A program made the position numbers and the translations under genes. The notes below the pieces were generated by a model, which was not told where the DNA came from, made no database searches, and saw nothing but the letters and a program-made list of their open reading frames with translations. A DNA stretch of 64,000 nt, from positions 372,001-436,000 of the forward strand of contig JALKAW010000001.1 in the NCBI GenBank assembly GCA_023015825.1. Reading direction: 5' to 3'. This DNA is from Flavobacteriaceae bacterium S0862 (GTDB lineage Bacteria > Bacteroidota > Bacteroidia > Flavobacteriales > Flavobacteriaceae). Position 1 is the first letter of the stretch, and each line of letters starts with the position of its first letter. This document shows positions 7,701 to 17,546 of this stretch, piece after piece.

Positions 7701-8942
7701 TTAATACCAACGCTTCTTTTTCTTTTTAGAAGCCTCACTTTTGCGTCCTTTTTTATATTTACTTTTTGATGTTTTCGACTTGTGTACAATTGGCTTTGCT
7801 TTTGGGTCTAAAGGATAAGGATGATCTTCAACAACATCCAATTGTAATTGAATAAGCTGTTGGATGCTTTTTACGTAGGCTTTTTCATCTGCTGAACAAA
7901 ATGAGTAAGCAACACCTTTGTTTCCAGCTCGTGCTGTTCTACCAATACGATGCACATAGGTTTCTGGTACGTTTGGTAAATCAAAGTTAATAACCGCATC
8001 TAAGTTGTCAATATCTATACCACGTGCAGCAACGTCTGTCGCCACTAATATATTGACCTTATTCATTTTAAAATTCACTAAAGCTTTTTGTCTATCGCTT
8101 TGAGTTTTATCACCATGAATGCTATCTACCAAATAGCCGTTTTTAAGAAGCGTTTTTTCAAGCTTATCCACACCAAATTTTGTGCGCCTAAAAATGATGA
8201 TATTTCCTTTTATAGTATTTCGAAGTAAGTGCAAACACAATTCTATTTTATTGCGTTTTGGTACATAATAAAGGGCTTGATTTACGTTTTTTGACGTCGA
8301 GGCATTTGGAGTAACTTCAATACGCTTTGGTTCTTTTAAAATAGTATTTGCCAGTTGCTCTACTTTATATGGGATGGTTGCAGAAAACAATAAGGTTTGC
8401 TTGATCTCAGGGCATAAACGTTCAATTTTTTTAACGTCGTCAATAAAACCCATATCCAGCATTAAATCGGCTTCATCTAATACCAATATTTGAATATAAT
8501 CAAGGTTCACAAAATCTTGTTTGTGTAAGTCAAGTAAACGTCCTGGAGTTGCAATTAATATATCAATTCCTTTTTTAAGAATATCCTTTTGAGGCTCAAT
8601 GGATGTGCCACCAAAAATAACTGCAGTACGTAAGTTGGTGTATTTGCTGTATGTTTTAAAATTAGCAGCAATTTGCACTGCCAATTCTCGTGTTGGGCTC
8701 ACAATTAAAGCCTTTATTTTTTTGCCTTTTTTTGGTGCATCTTGATAGTCAAATAATAACTGTAAAATGGGTAAGGCAAAAGCAGCTGTTTTACCAGTAC
8801 CTGTTTGTGCTGAAGTAATGACATCTTTTCTATCTAATACAAGAGGAATGGTTTTTTCTTGTACAAGAGTAGGATTATCGTAACCAGATTCGGCAATGGC
8901 ACGTAATAAAGGTTTGTTGAGCTTTAAGTCTTTAAAGGACAT
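7701..8942 (-). CDS. rhlE: DEAD-box RNA helicase, RhlE-like
   Basis: 413 residues. All helicase motifs are present in order: Q motif near residue 28 (PTLVQEKTIP), AQTGTGKT, PTRELA, ATPGR, DEAD, SAT, then in the second RecA domain RGID and HRIGRTARAG. The tail from about residue 385 is very basic (KSKYKKGRKSEASKKKKKRWY), as in RhlE-type proteins that act on ribosomal RNA. It is a cytoplasmic ATP-dependent RNA unwinding enzyme, likely in ribosome assembly or RNA decay. The exact subfamily is the least certain point. Confidence 0.9.
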   Translation of the reverse strand: MSFKDLKLNKPLLRAIAESGYDNPTLVQEKTIPLVLDRKDVITSAQTGTGKTAAFALPILQLLFDYQDAPKKGKKIKALIVSPTRELAVQIAANFKTYSKYTNLRTAVIFGGTSIEPQKDILKKGIDILIATPGRLLDLHKQDFVNLDYIQILVLDEADLMLDMGFIDDVKKIERLCPEIKQTLLFSATIPYKVEQLANTILKEPKRIEVTPNASTSKNVNQALYYVPKRNKIELCLHLLRNTIKGNIIIFRRTKFGVDKLEKTLLKNGYLVDSIHGDKTQSDRQKALVNFKMNKVNILVATDVAARGIDIDNLDAVINFDLPNVPETYVHRIGRTARAGNKGVAYSFCSADEKAYVKSIQQLIQLQLDVVEDHPYPLDPKAKPIVHKSKTSKSKYKKGRKSEASKKKKKRWY

Positions 8943-9027
8943 ATTGTGTTATTGTTTTTTTCAATCTTAATAAGACTGTAAAGGTAGGGAATAGGTTTTA
9001 GATTTTTTTTAGAGCTTTTTTTGGTGA

Positions 9028-9087
9028 TTTCTTTTAACGGTCTCGTAGCATCCCGTAAGGTGCTATGCACTATACACATTGTTGTGC
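9028..9087. repeat. A-type intergenic repeat, short copy
   Basis: Starts TTTCTTTTAACGG and ends CTATACACATTGTTGTGC, matching both ends of the longer A copies at 27111 and 59814. The middle is a hairpin, GTAGCA / TGCTAT with loop TCCCGTAAGG. It sits just left of the two DUF6090 genes, with the inverted B copy on their other side at 10624-10683. Confidence 0.6.
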
Positions 9088-9099
9088 TTTCGTTATTAT

Positions 9100-9834
9100 T
9101 TAATTTTTAACGGTATATGGCTCAGTCCGTGAGATTATAGAATTAATGAGCAACATAAGTTCCTGGGACTCTTGATTCACTTTCCATTTACTTGTTATCA
9201 GCCCTAATTCAGCTCGTCTTCGTCTCATTAACTTTTCCAATTTTAGCTTTAAATTGAATGGAATTGATTGATTGGTGTCGTCTCTGTAATCGTCAAAATA
9301 TGACTCATTAATCATAATCTCATTCCAATTATCCCACAATTTTAACAGTGCATATTCACCTTCCTTGTAGTCTTCGTACTTGTCATTCCAGGCTAAAATC
9401 ATTTTTTTAAGTGAGTTATTTTGAATAATATCAATTCTACCAGAACTGATTAAGGCATTAATACTACTCTTATTGGGATCAAAGGTATTGGGTAAAAATA
9501 CTCTACCATATACCTTTTTCACATCTTTCCAATTGTTATCTGTAATGGGAAAAACGTATCTACCCAAACTATCGGCTATTTGAAATTGATTTCTGAAATA
9601 TTGTAATCGCTCTTCGAATTGACTTTTATTTTCTAAAAAGTCCTGATGTATATCTGACAAATATGCGCTCTCCAATGCCCTGTTTTTTCGTTCTTCGTTT
9701 GCATTATTAACTTGAAGAGCCAATAAAATGCCAAACATAACAAGTACTATTTCTCCTATTGCATAAAGCAAATATTTACTGAAACTGTTTTTAGCTAGTA
9801 GTTTTTGACGAATTTTTCTAAAGAGTTTTATCAT
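9100..9834 (-). CDS. DUF6090 family membrane-anchored protein
   Basis: 244 residues. The N-terminus (MIKLFRKIRQKLL..., then YLLYAIGEIVLVMFGILLALQVNNANE) is the hallmark of DUF6090: a basic amphipathic start, one membrane helix at about 22-43 with the GEI-x-LV-x-x-GI-x-x-ALQ-x-N pattern, then a largely helical soluble domain. These proteins are scattered in many copies through flavobacterial genomes; no function is established. A second copy lies directly upstream but carries a stop codon. Both lie between a pair of inverted repeats. Confidence 0.8.
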   Translation of the reverse strand: MIKLFRKIRQKLLAKNSFSKYLLYAIGEIVLVMFGILLALQVNNANEERKNRALESAYLSDIHQDFLENKSQFEERLQYFRNQFQIADSLGRYVFPITDNNWKDVKKVYGRVFLPNTFDPNKSSINALISSGRIDIIQNNSLKKMILAWNDKYEDYKEGEYALLKLWDNWNEIMINESYFDDYRDDTNQSIPFNLKLKLEKLMRRRRAELGLITSKWKVNQESQELMLLINSIISRTEPYTVKN

Positions 9835-9870
9835 ATCAAGACTTCATTTTTTTCGTGGATATTTTTCAGA

Positions 9871-10599
9871 TCAATCTAACACGGATAATTCGGTTTCCAG
9901 TAATTCAAGGAACTGCTTGTTTCTTATAAGAAAACCATGTACCCTATTTATCTTTCGGTCTAAACTAGTCTTTAATCCCTTTAGAATAGAGTAATAAAAG
10001 GGATCATCTAAAAGACTTTGATAACTGTGAGGGATATGGCCCTTATCATCTAATCTGAAGTTTTTGGCTATGTATTCATAATGGAAACTAGAGTTGTCAA
10101 TATCTACCTGATTATTTGTCGCTGAGAGACGTGATAGCCTTTGTTCAAATAAATTAATTATCTCCTTTCGAAGTTCTCGGTTTCGTATTAAATGATAACC
10201 TCTGTTTTCAAGAGATTTGTATCCCGAAAAATTTAAACCATTCAAGTTATTTCCTCTTTTCCTGTGTGCCTCTTCAAAATATCCTACAAGAGAATCAGCA
10301 TAAGGAAGACGTTGATCCATAACTTGCATAATAAGATCTAAAGATTTGGTGGTAGATTCCCAACTTTTCAGACCAGATAACAAGGATTCATGGTTGCTTT
10401 AAGCAGTTGTGATTAACTCAGTTAACATTTCTTTTTCTATTATACGATCTTTTTGATTTTCATTCCAATTGTTAATTTGTAAGGCGATCAAAATTCCTAT
10501 AACCACAAGCAAAATTTCTCCAATAGCATATTTAAAGTACTTTCCAGTTTTATTTTCCATGAGTAAATTTTGACCAATCTTTCTAAAGAATTTTATCAT
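9871..10599 (-). pseudogene. DUF6090 family gene broken by an in-frame TAA
   Basis: The start (MIKFFRKIGQNLL, then KYAIGEILLVVIGILIALQINNWNE) is a classic DUF6090 N-terminus, but translation stops after 66 residues at TAA (10401-10399) following LTELITTA. The same frame stays open with no frameshift (SNHESLLSGLKSWESTTKS...) to a stop at 9871, giving a full length of 242 codons, close to the 244 of its intact neighbour. A single base change would restore the gene. Either it is a recent nonsense mutation, a sequencing error, or a read-through stop; pseudogene is the simplest reading. Confidence 0.85.
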
Positions 10600-10623
10600 T
10601 GGTTAGCGGTTTGTCATAATGAA

Positions 10624-10683
10624 GCACAATGTTATGATATGCAACGTTTCAATGTTTATATCAGATGTTAAACGAAGTTCGAC
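10624..10683. repeat. B-type intergenic repeat
   Basis: Runs from GCACAATGTT to GTTAAACGAAGTTCGAC. It folds as TGATAT (10635-10640) with ATATCA (10658-10663), inner AAC/GTT, and a GTTTCAAT-type loop. The copies at 28241 and 60891 keep the ends and loop but change the stem bases in a paired way. Confidence 0.7.
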
Positions 10684-10706
10684 TTTTTTTATGAAAAAGT
10701 CAATAA

Positions 10707-10737
10707 AAAAAGCCACCACAATTGTAGTAGCTTTTAA
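10707..10737 (-). terminator. Terminator of the serine hydrolase gene
   Basis: Read on the minus strand, AAAAGCTACTACAATT pairs with the following GTGGTGGCTTTTTT through several G-U pairs, followed by a T-run. On the plus strand the same positions give A-C mismatches, so it is specific for the minus strand gene ending at 10755. Confidence 0.75.
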
Positions 10738-10754
10738 ATATACACTATTAGTAA

Positions 10755-12407
10755 TTAGTCAATTTTTTTTCCTGGTATTTCCTGCCCACCTTGATACAGG
10801 GTCGCCAAATTAACTTTGCCATTATCGTCCTTACTAAATACTAGTTTTGCTGTCACTACTTTTAAAAAGAAATGGTCTTTACTTTCAGCAAATATCTCAA
10901 ATTGAGGTTGCCCTGTAGCTTGTGCAAATATTTGATTGCCATTAACAGTTACTTCAATAACAAAACCTGGTTGTAACTCGTATTTGCCTATATATTGTTT
11001 TAAAACATCTGGAGCCAAAGTAATTTCTTTTTGTTCGGCTGGAGGTGTTTTATTTATTTCGTTTCCAATAACTGTTACGTCAGTTACAAACTCTGCTTGT
11101 TTTTTACCATCTTTTACGCTAAAATTATAGGTAATATCACCTTCTTCAAAAATGAATTTAGTTTCAGACATTGGATAGATTTCTAATTTGGTACTGCCTT
11201 CTCTTTGACTGAAAATTTTTCCATTTTCAAGAGTAATATGTCTTATGGCGCCATCAGGAAACTCATAGGCGCTAACCCATTGTTTTAATTTGGCTTCACT
11301 TAGTGTAATAGCATCTGCTTTATTTAAAAATGGTTTTCCAATTGCTAATGCTGCAATTTTATTTGCGACACCTCCAGGAGAGTTGCAATCGCAATTTGTG
11401 AGTATAGACACAAACACATCTTCTTCAGGCATATAAATACCTTGAGTTGTGTATCCAAATATGCCTCCACCATGAGAAATACTTTTTGAACCTTGTATTT
11501 TTCCTGCTCCTAAACCATAACCATAACCAATATGTTCACCACTATTTAAAGACGAACCGTTTATAGCTTTTTCGTAACTTTTACGCGTAATTAATTTATG
11601 TGTGTTTAAGGCTTTTTGCCATTTTAAAAGGTCATCTATATTAGACATTAACGAACCAGCTGCATAAGGTAATGTTAAACTTAAATACTCAGCATTTGTA
11701 TAACCATTTTCTCTTTGCTGATAACCAGTAGCTCTATTTTTAATTAGTTTTGTCTTACTGCCATAATAGGAATTTTTCATGCCAACTTTATCAAAAATGT
11801 TTTTCTGAACGAAATCGGCATAAGATTTTCCAGTAATGACTTCTATAATATGACCTAGAAGTATATAACCTGAGTTATTGTATAGAAACTTTTCACCTGG
11901 ATCAAAATCCATTGGTTCATTTTTAAAAAAGTCTATTATTTCACTAGGTGTCATATCACGTCTTGCATTAGCTTGAAAACTTTGCATACCTGTATAACTT
12001 TTTATACCAGACGTATGATTTAATAAATGATGAATAGTTATGGTTTTTCCATTAGTTGGATAATCTGGAATGTATATAGTGATGTCGTCTTCGACTTTTA
12101 ATTTTCCTTGTTCTTCAAGCATTAAAATAGCAATGGCTGTAAATTGTTTGGTAATTGAGCCTATTTCAAATACATGTTCAGGTTTCATTGCCACACCTAA
12201 TTCTAAATTAGCGTTTCCAAACCCTTTTCTATAGATAACCTCACCATCTTTATACACTAAAGCTGTTGCTCCAGGTTCATTTGTTTTATAGGTCGCATTT
12301 AGAATATCGTCTATTTGAGATTCTAAGTTTTGTGCTTGATTGGAAAAAGATATGAGTAGGCAAAAAGATAATAAGGCAATTGTTTTAATGAAAAACTTGT
12401 ACTGCAT
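10755..12407 (-). CDS. Secreted class C beta-lactamase-fold serine hydrolase
   Basis: 550 residues; signal peptide to about residue 25 (SNQAQ). The hydrolase domain covers about 28-345, with S84-I-T-K87 as nucleophile motif, YNNSGY as the Tyr-x-Asn-type motif and HGGGIFGY as the late HGG motif. A C-terminal domain of roughly 180 residues contains repeated strands of the type YIGKYELQPGFVIEVTV, a lipocalin-like extension often seen in this family. It is a paralogue of the gene at 5903-7597, sharing the opening LES-x-ID-x-I and NEPGATA segment. Substrate unknown; probably envelope peptides or esters. Confidence 0.88.
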   Translation of the reverse strand: MQYKFFIKTIALLSFCLLISFSNQAQNLESQIDDILNATYKTNEPGATALVYKDGEVIYRKGFGNANLELGVAMKPEHVFEIGSITKQFTAIAILMLEEQGKLKVEDDITIYIPDYPTNGKTITIHHLLNHTSGIKSYTGMQSFQANARRDMTPSEIIDFFKNEPMDFDPGEKFLYNNSGYILLGHIIEVITGKSYADFVQKNIFDKVGMKNSYYGSKTKLIKNRATGYQQRENGYTNAEYLSLTLPYAAGSLMSNIDDLLKWQKALNTHKLITRKSYEKAINGSSLNSGEHIGYGYGLGAGKIQGSKSISHGGGIFGYTTQGIYMPEEDVFVSILTNCDCNSPGGVANKIAALAIGKPFLNKADAITLSEAKLKQWVSAYEFPDGAIRHITLENGKIFSQREGSTKLEIYPMSETKFIFEEGDITYNFSVKDGKKQAEFVTDVTVIGNEINKTPPAEQKEITLAPDVLKQYIGKYELQPGFVIEVTVNGNQIFAQATGQPQFEIFAESKDHFFLKVVTAKLVFSKDDNGKVNLATLYQGGQEIPGKKID

Positions 12408-12546
12408 AGTATGTGTATTTTGATTGGTTATAAATTACAATTTATTCTATAGGACGAATAAAAAGAATTATAGTTACAGTTTTACAACTTCTATGTTTTA
12501 TTTAATACTATGTTTAAATAATTATGAATGCCAGATTAAGGCTATT

Positions 12547-12792
12547 TTATACATTCTCAGGAAGCGCATCGAATTCTGCTCTTTTGCTTTTAAGCCATTC
12601 TTGCATAGTATTAGAGTCTGGAGATTGCATTAACTCACGCATTTTGTGCATTGCTTGTAAATGAGGCTCGTCATTTTTTTGAAACATTTCCATACCATGT
12701 TGTTTACTCATATCAGAAATGTCATCAAAGGTATTTGCGTGGAATTCCATATCGCAAGCACCACCTAATTGTTTACAAGTCATTGTTTTCAT
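12547..12792 (-). CDS. DUF1059 small protein
   Basis: 81 residues from ATG at 12792 (MKTMTCKQLGGACDMEF). A TTG 24 bases upstream keeps the frame open, but the ATG gives the usual DUF1059 start. The conserved pattern is C-x-x-x-GG-x-C-D-x-x-F with a following helix (FDDISDMSKQHGMEMF). Unlike most DUF1059 proteins it has an added C-terminal stretch of about 30 residues, NTMQEWLKSKRAEFDALPENV. Cytoplasmic; function not established, possible metal binding by the two cysteines. Confidence 0.75.
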   Translation of the reverse strand: MKTMTCKQLGGACDMEFHANTFDDISDMSKQHGMEMFQKNDEPHLQAMHKMRELMQSPDSNTMQEWLKSKRAEFDALPENV

Positions 12793-12836
12793 ATGCCTAA
12801 TTTTAATTTGTTTCAAGTTAGCAAAACAAGTGTAAT

Positions 12837-12868
12837 AAAAAAACCACTTCTTGATTGAAGTGGTTTTT
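12837..12868. terminator. Rho-independent terminator of htpG
   Basis: Perfect stem AAAAACCACTTC / GAAGTGGTTTTT with a 6-base loop and flanking A and T runs. It lies 40 bases after the htpG stop on the minus strand. Confidence 0.85.
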
Positions 12869-12908
12869 AGGATATATATAAATTTTCTGCTTTTGCAGAA
12901 AAGACAAG

Positions 12909-14819
12909 TTACTTAATCATATCGTAACTACGTTTAATAAAGCTTGTTAACTCTTCACCCTTTAATAAGCCTTGTGACAGTCGCGCTAAATCTAAACTTT
13001 GATTAATTAAGCGCTCTTGTTTTTTACGTGTTTTGGTGTTCAGAATGTCGTTAACTAGCTCAGAGTTTGTATTAACCACAAGGTTATACATTTCTGGCAT
13101 ATTTCCCATTCCAAACATGCCTCCACCACCAGTTTGTTGCATTTCTTTCATACGACGCATAAACTCTGGTTGAGTAATCATAAATGGGGCTGCATTACTG
13201 TCCATAGCCTCTAACTGTACCATAAATTTTTCAGAAGGGACAACTTCTTTCAATAGCTCATCCAACTTTGTCTTTTCTTCATCAGATAGCTTAGAGATTT
13301 TCGTATCTTCTTTTTTGATTAAATTATCAATATGGTCAGCATCTACACGAGCAAATGAGATATTCTCTTTAGTCGTTTCTAGTTTTTGCATTAAATGACT
13401 TACAATAGGAGAATCTAGTAATAACACCTCATAATTTTTATCTTTTGCAGCTTGAATGTAACTGTGTTGTTCATCTTTATTTGATGCATAAAGAATCACC
13501 ATTTTGTCATCCTTGTCTGTTTGTTTTGCTTTTATGGCATTGGTTAATTCTTCAAACGTATAATATTTACCATCTACAGTTGGATACAACGCAAAAGCAT
13601 CCGCTTTTTCAAAGAATTTTTCTTCTGAAAGCATTCCGTATTCGATTACGATTTTAATATCATTCCATTTAGCTTCAAAATCTTCACGATTGTTATTGAA
13701 TAACGATTTTAACTTATCTGCTACTTTACGAGTGATGTATGACGAAATCTTTTTAACTGCTCCATCTGCTTGTAAGTAACTACGAGACACATTTAATGGA
13801 ATGTCTGGTGAATCAATGACACCTCGAAGCATGGTCAAAAATTCTGGAACAATGCCTTCAACATTATCTGTTACAAATACTTGGTTTTGATATAGTTGAA
13901 TTTTATCCTTCTGAATATTCAAATCATTCGTCATCTTTGGGAAGTACAAGATTCCAGTAAGATTAAAAGGATAATCAACATTTAAATGGATGTTGAATAA
14001 AGGCTCTTCAAATTGCATTGGATACAACTCGCGATAAAAATCTTTATAATCTTGATCTTCTAAATCTGCTGGTTGTTTGGTCCATGCAGGATTTGGATTG
14101 TTGATGATGTTATCAACCGTTATTTGTTTGTGAGGCTCAGTAGTTTCTTTACCGTCTTTATCTTTAGTTGTTTTTGGTGTAAAATCAGGGTCGTTTATTT
14201 CTTTAGTTCCAAATTTAATTGGAATAGGCATAAACTTGTTATACTTTAATAATAGCTCCCTAATTCTACTTTCTTCTAAAAATTCCGTAGAATCATCAGC
14301 AATATGAAGAATGATTTCGGTGCCTCTGTCTGTTTTGTCATGAGCTTCTAAGGTGAACTCAGGGCTTCCGTCACAAGTCCAATGTGCAGCAGGCTCATCT
14401 TTAAAAGATTTAGTGATAATCTCCACTTTATCGGCAACCATAAATGCTGAATAGAATCCTAGACCAAAATGACCAATAATGCCTGCATCATCTACTTTAT
14501 CTTTGTACTTGTCTAAAAATTCTTCTGCACCCGAAAAAGCCACTTGGTTAATGTATTTTTCAACTTCATCAGCAGTCATACCAAGACCTTGATCTATAAT
14601 GTGAAGTTTTTTGGCGTCTTTATCAATTCTAACTTCAATCTGCGGATTACCATAGTCCACTTTAGCTTCACCAATATTAGTAAGGTGTTTAAGCTTCATC
14701 GTTGCATCAGTGGCATTACTTATAAGCTCACGTAAAAATATTTCGTGATCACTGTATAGAAACTTTTTAATTAATGGAAAGATATTCTCTACCGATACAT
14801 TAATATTTCCTTTTGTCAT
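12909..14819 (-). CDS. htpG: Molecular chaperone HtpG (Hsp90)
   Basis: 636 residues, normal for Hsp90 of bacteria. The N-terminal GHKL ATPase domain shows FLRELISNATDA, DQGLGMT and the lid/GHFGLGFYSAFMV motif. The middle domain carries the conserved RG-x-x-DS-x-x-x-PLNVSRSYLQ segment near residue 345. The C-terminal dimer domain follows. An insertion of charged residues (KTTKDKDGKETTEPHK, about residues 215-230) is typical of Bacteroidota forms. Cytoplasmic, ATP-dependent protein folding under stress. Confidence 0.97.
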   Translation of the reverse strand: MTKGNINVSVENIFPLIKKFLYSDHEIFLRELISNATDATMKLKHLTNIGEAKVDYGNPQIEVRIDKDAKKLHIIDQGLGMTADEVEKYINQVAFSGAEEFLDKYKDKVDDAGIIGHFGLGFYSAFMVADKVEIITKSFKDEPAAHWTCDGSPEFTLEAHDKTDRGTEIILHIADDSTEFLEESRIRELLLKYNKFMPIPIKFGTKEINDPDFTPKTTKDKDGKETTEPHKQITVDNIINNPNPAWTKQPADLEDQDYKDFYRELYPMQFEEPLFNIHLNVDYPFNLTGILYFPKMTNDLNIQKDKIQLYQNQVFVTDNVEGIVPEFLTMLRGVIDSPDIPLNVSRSYLQADGAVKKISSYITRKVADKLKSLFNNNREDFEAKWNDIKIVIEYGMLSEEKFFEKADAFALYPTVDGKYYTFEELTNAIKAKQTDKDDKMVILYASNKDEQHSYIQAAKDKNYEVLLLDSPIVSHLMQKLETTKENISFARVDADHIDNLIKKEDTKISKLSDEEKTKLDELLKEVVPSEKFMVQLEAMDSNAAPFMITQPEFMRRMKEMQQTGGGGMFGMGNMPEMYNLVVNTNSELVNDILNTKTRKKQERLINQSLDLARLSQGLLKGEELTSFIKRSYDMIK

Positions 14820-14915
14820 GATATATGTTTTTTAAATTATTTGTTTTGACTCTTTATAGACAAAAAAAATACCAATTGTTTATTTGTGACAAGTTGACAT
14901 ATAAAAAACACTTAA

Positions 14916-17360
14916 TTAATCTTTCAATATTTTATTTGGTGTATTTACTGATGGCTTATTTTTTACATGTTCTTCTAGCCATTGGTCTTGTTCCCAAAGT
15001 AAGTGCATAACAGATTCTCTTGCTCTATAACCATGACTTTCTTTAGGAAGCATAATTAACCTTGATGGCGCACCATGACCTTTTAAAGCGTTAAAATAAC
15101 GCTCGCTTTGTAAAGGATATGTTCCTGAATTATTATCGGCTTCCCCATGTATTAATAACATTGGCGTTTTCATTTTATCGGCATGCATAAATGGAGACAT
15201 TGTGTTATATACTTCAGGTGCTTCCCAATAGCTACGCGCTTCATTTTGGAATCCAAAGGGTGTAAGAGTTCTATTGTAGGCTCCACTTCTAGCAATACCT
15301 GCTGCAAACAAATCAGAATGAGATAGTAAGTTAGCTACCATAAATGCCCCATAAGAGTGTCCTCCAACTGCAACACGATCTCTATCAATATAACCAAGTT
15401 TGTTAACTGCATCAATGGCAGCTTTACCATTGGCAACTAATTGTGACCTAAAACTATCGTTAGGTTCATCGTTACCTTCTCCAATAATTGGGAATGCAGC
15501 ATTGTTTAAAACGACATAGCCTCTTGTCACCCAAAATATTGGAGAACCGTATGAAGGGTATGTAAATTGATTAGGATTTGATGTGCTTTGTGACGCACTA
15601 CTTTTATCTTTATATTCTCTTGGATATGCCCAAACTATCAATGGGTATTTTTTACCTTTTTCATAATCTGTTGGCAAATATAGTTCTCCCGAAAGGTCTA
15701 AACCATCATCACGTTTATAGTTAATCACTTCTTTGTGAACATTTTGAATAGCCTTGAATGGATTTTCAAATCTTGTTAATGGTACAAGACCTTTTTTACG
15801 TTTTATGTTTTTTACATAATAATTAGGGAACTCATTTTTAGATTCTACTCTCACTAATATTTCTCCTTTTTTAACATCAAGAATATCACTTATGTTTTCT
15901 AGTTTATTGGTTTCTGTAGATTGATATAAACGTTTTGTTTGATTATTTTTTAAATTAATTTCATCAATAAAAGGAAATTTACCTTCTTTACTATAACCTG
16001 CACCTATTAAGTAAGCATCATCTCCATTTAATTCTAAAGAGTATCTACCAAATTTATTTTTTTTAGTTGCGAAACTGCCTGGGTCACTGTAACGATCTTG
16101 ATAATTTCTATCCCAAAGAATTTTTGGAGTTTCACTACTGTTAGAAGGATTAAATACATATGTTTTCATATTTCTATTATTCCACCAACGATCCATAGCG
16201 ATAGCTGTGTTATCGTTACCCCAAATAATTCCAGCAAAACGTTGCTTTGTTTTTATAAGAGAATTTGGTTTACCATTAAAAGGTGCAGCTAATTCAAATA
16301 CTTCATCGCGATATGCTACATCAATAGCAGGATTTCCACCATCTAGTGCTTCAACCCAATACAACGTTGCTGGTTTATCTGCTCTCCAAGATACATTTCT
16401 TTTACCTGTTCGAGCAGCAATACGTCCTTTAGGTAAAACTTCAATAAGAGGTACTTTTAAAAAGGCACTCACTAAATTGCCTTTAGTGTCATAAATATTA
16501 GTATTAGATGGAAAACGTCCATAAGTTACTATATAAGAAAAAGGTTTTTGGATGGTATTCACCATGATATATTTTCCATCTGGAGATAATGATATTCCTG
16601 TGTACATATCATCATCTTTCCATTTAGATTTGGTGCCATCTAGTGACACTTTGTATAATTGTGCTGTTGCTAATTGTTCAAAATTCTGTGCATCATTTGG
16701 ATTTTTTAATAAATCTTGATAGGTTCTATTTTGCGCTTTTACGCCTTTTTCACTTACCGAAATGGTAGGGCCAGTTGGAACTGCTGTTTTAGTGTCTATA
16801 AGTGGCTTTCGGTTGTTAGATAACATTTTTACAAGCAGCGAATTGTTGTCGTTAAACCAATCAAATGGGCTACCCATATTTGCATTGATTTTAGCGTCAG
16901 TTAATTTAGAAGCAGTTGCAGTTTCAAAATCTAATACCCAAAGTTCAACTCCTGTGTCTGTTGTATTTGTAAATGCTACTTTAGTTTCATCTGGAGAAAA
17001 ACTAAAATAAGCAAAGCGGCCATCTTTAGGTAAGCCGTTTACTGCTACATTATCACTGTTTCTACCATTTCTCAATTTAATATTATTATAATAATTTTGG
17101 CGACTACCTATGTTGGTTACTGGATTAATTCTAAGTCCGCCTAAACGCATTTCAGTTTCAGATAATTCAGCAATGCTTTTAAAATTACTTCTATAAAGGA
17201 ATAACATTTTATCGCTTTTGCTATCCATTCTTAAAGCTGGTGCAGCAGGAGCATCAGCGAGTTCTAAAATATTATCGTGAGGTGTTTGATAACTTACATT
17301 TTCTTGAGCTTGTAAAAGAGCTACAAAGAAAAAAAGCACTAAAACAATTGATTTTTTCAT
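14916..17360 (-). CDS. Secreted S9 family (prolyl oligopeptidase-like) peptidase
   Basis: 814 residues with a signal peptide (MKKSIVLVLFFFVALLQAQ). Residues of about 40-530 form a beta-propeller-like region; the alpha/beta-hydrolase domain follows. The catalytic triad is visible: S669 in GGHSYGAFM, D742 in HGEADNN and H776 in KESHGY. The overall form is closest to the S9D glutamyl-type peptidases, which act outside the cytoplasm on peptides. It lies about 100 bases downstream of nothing cotranscribed and ends near the start of htpG, so it is probably a single gene. Confidence 0.9.
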   Translation of the reverse strand: MKKSIVLVLFFFVALLQAQENVSYQTPHDNILELADAPAAPALRMDSKSDKMLFLYRSNFKSIAELSETEMRLGGLRINPVTNIGSRQNYYNNIKLRNGRNSDNVAVNGLPKDGRFAYFSFSPDETKVAFTNTTDTGVELWVLDFETATASKLTDAKINANMGSPFDWFNDNNSLLVKMLSNNRKPLIDTKTAVPTGPTISVSEKGVKAQNRTYQDLLKNPNDAQNFEQLATAQLYKVSLDGTKSKWKDDDMYTGISLSPDGKYIMVNTIQKPFSYIVTYGRFPSNTNIYDTKGNLVSAFLKVPLIEVLPKGRIAARTGKRNVSWRADKPATLYWVEALDGGNPAIDVAYRDEVFELAAPFNGKPNSLIKTKQRFAGIIWGNDNTAIAMDRWWNNRNMKTYVFNPSNSSETPKILWDRNYQDRYSDPGSFATKKNKFGRYSLELNGDDAYLIGAGYSKEGKFPFIDEINLKNNQTKRLYQSTETNKLENISDILDVKKGEILVRVESKNEFPNYYVKNIKRKKGLVPLTRFENPFKAIQNVHKEVINYKRDDGLDLSGELYLPTDYEKGKKYPLIVWAYPREYKDKSSASQSTSNPNQFTYPSYGSPIFWVTRGYVVLNNAAFPIIGEGNDEPNDSFRSQLVANGKAAIDAVNKLGYIDRDRVAVGGHSYGAFMVANLLSHSDLFAAGIARSGAYNRTLTPFGFQNEARSYWEAPEVYNTMSPFMHADKMKTPMLLIHGEADNNSGTYPLQSERYFNALKGHGAPSRLIMLPKESHGYRARESVMHLLWEQDQWLEEHVKNKPSVNTPNKILKD

Positions 17361-17546
17361 TTTGAGTTGGTTTAAATTAGACGATAAAATAAATGAGCTT
17401 AAAGTTACATAATTTTATACTTTGTAAGACCTTATGTATTAGTTAAAGTTTTTAACAGAATCATTAAATATGAGATATTTTCATATCTTAATTATAATAA
17501 TTCATTACATTTAAAATTCAATTTAATTAAAGAAAATAAGTTGCTT

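Larger units (their letters stand above)
9028..10683. mobile_element. Putative cargo unit 1 (DUF6090 pair between A and B repeats)
   Basis: The segment is bounded by an A repeat on the left and a B repeat on the right, whose outer ends (TTTTAACG ... GTTAAAC) and inner ends (TTGTTGTGC ... GCACAATGTT) are inverted relative to each other. It holds one intact and one broken DUF6090 gene, both on the minus strand. Two further units in this window have the same left-right arrangement. That the units move is inference; no transposase or recombinase is present inside. Confidence 0.35.
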
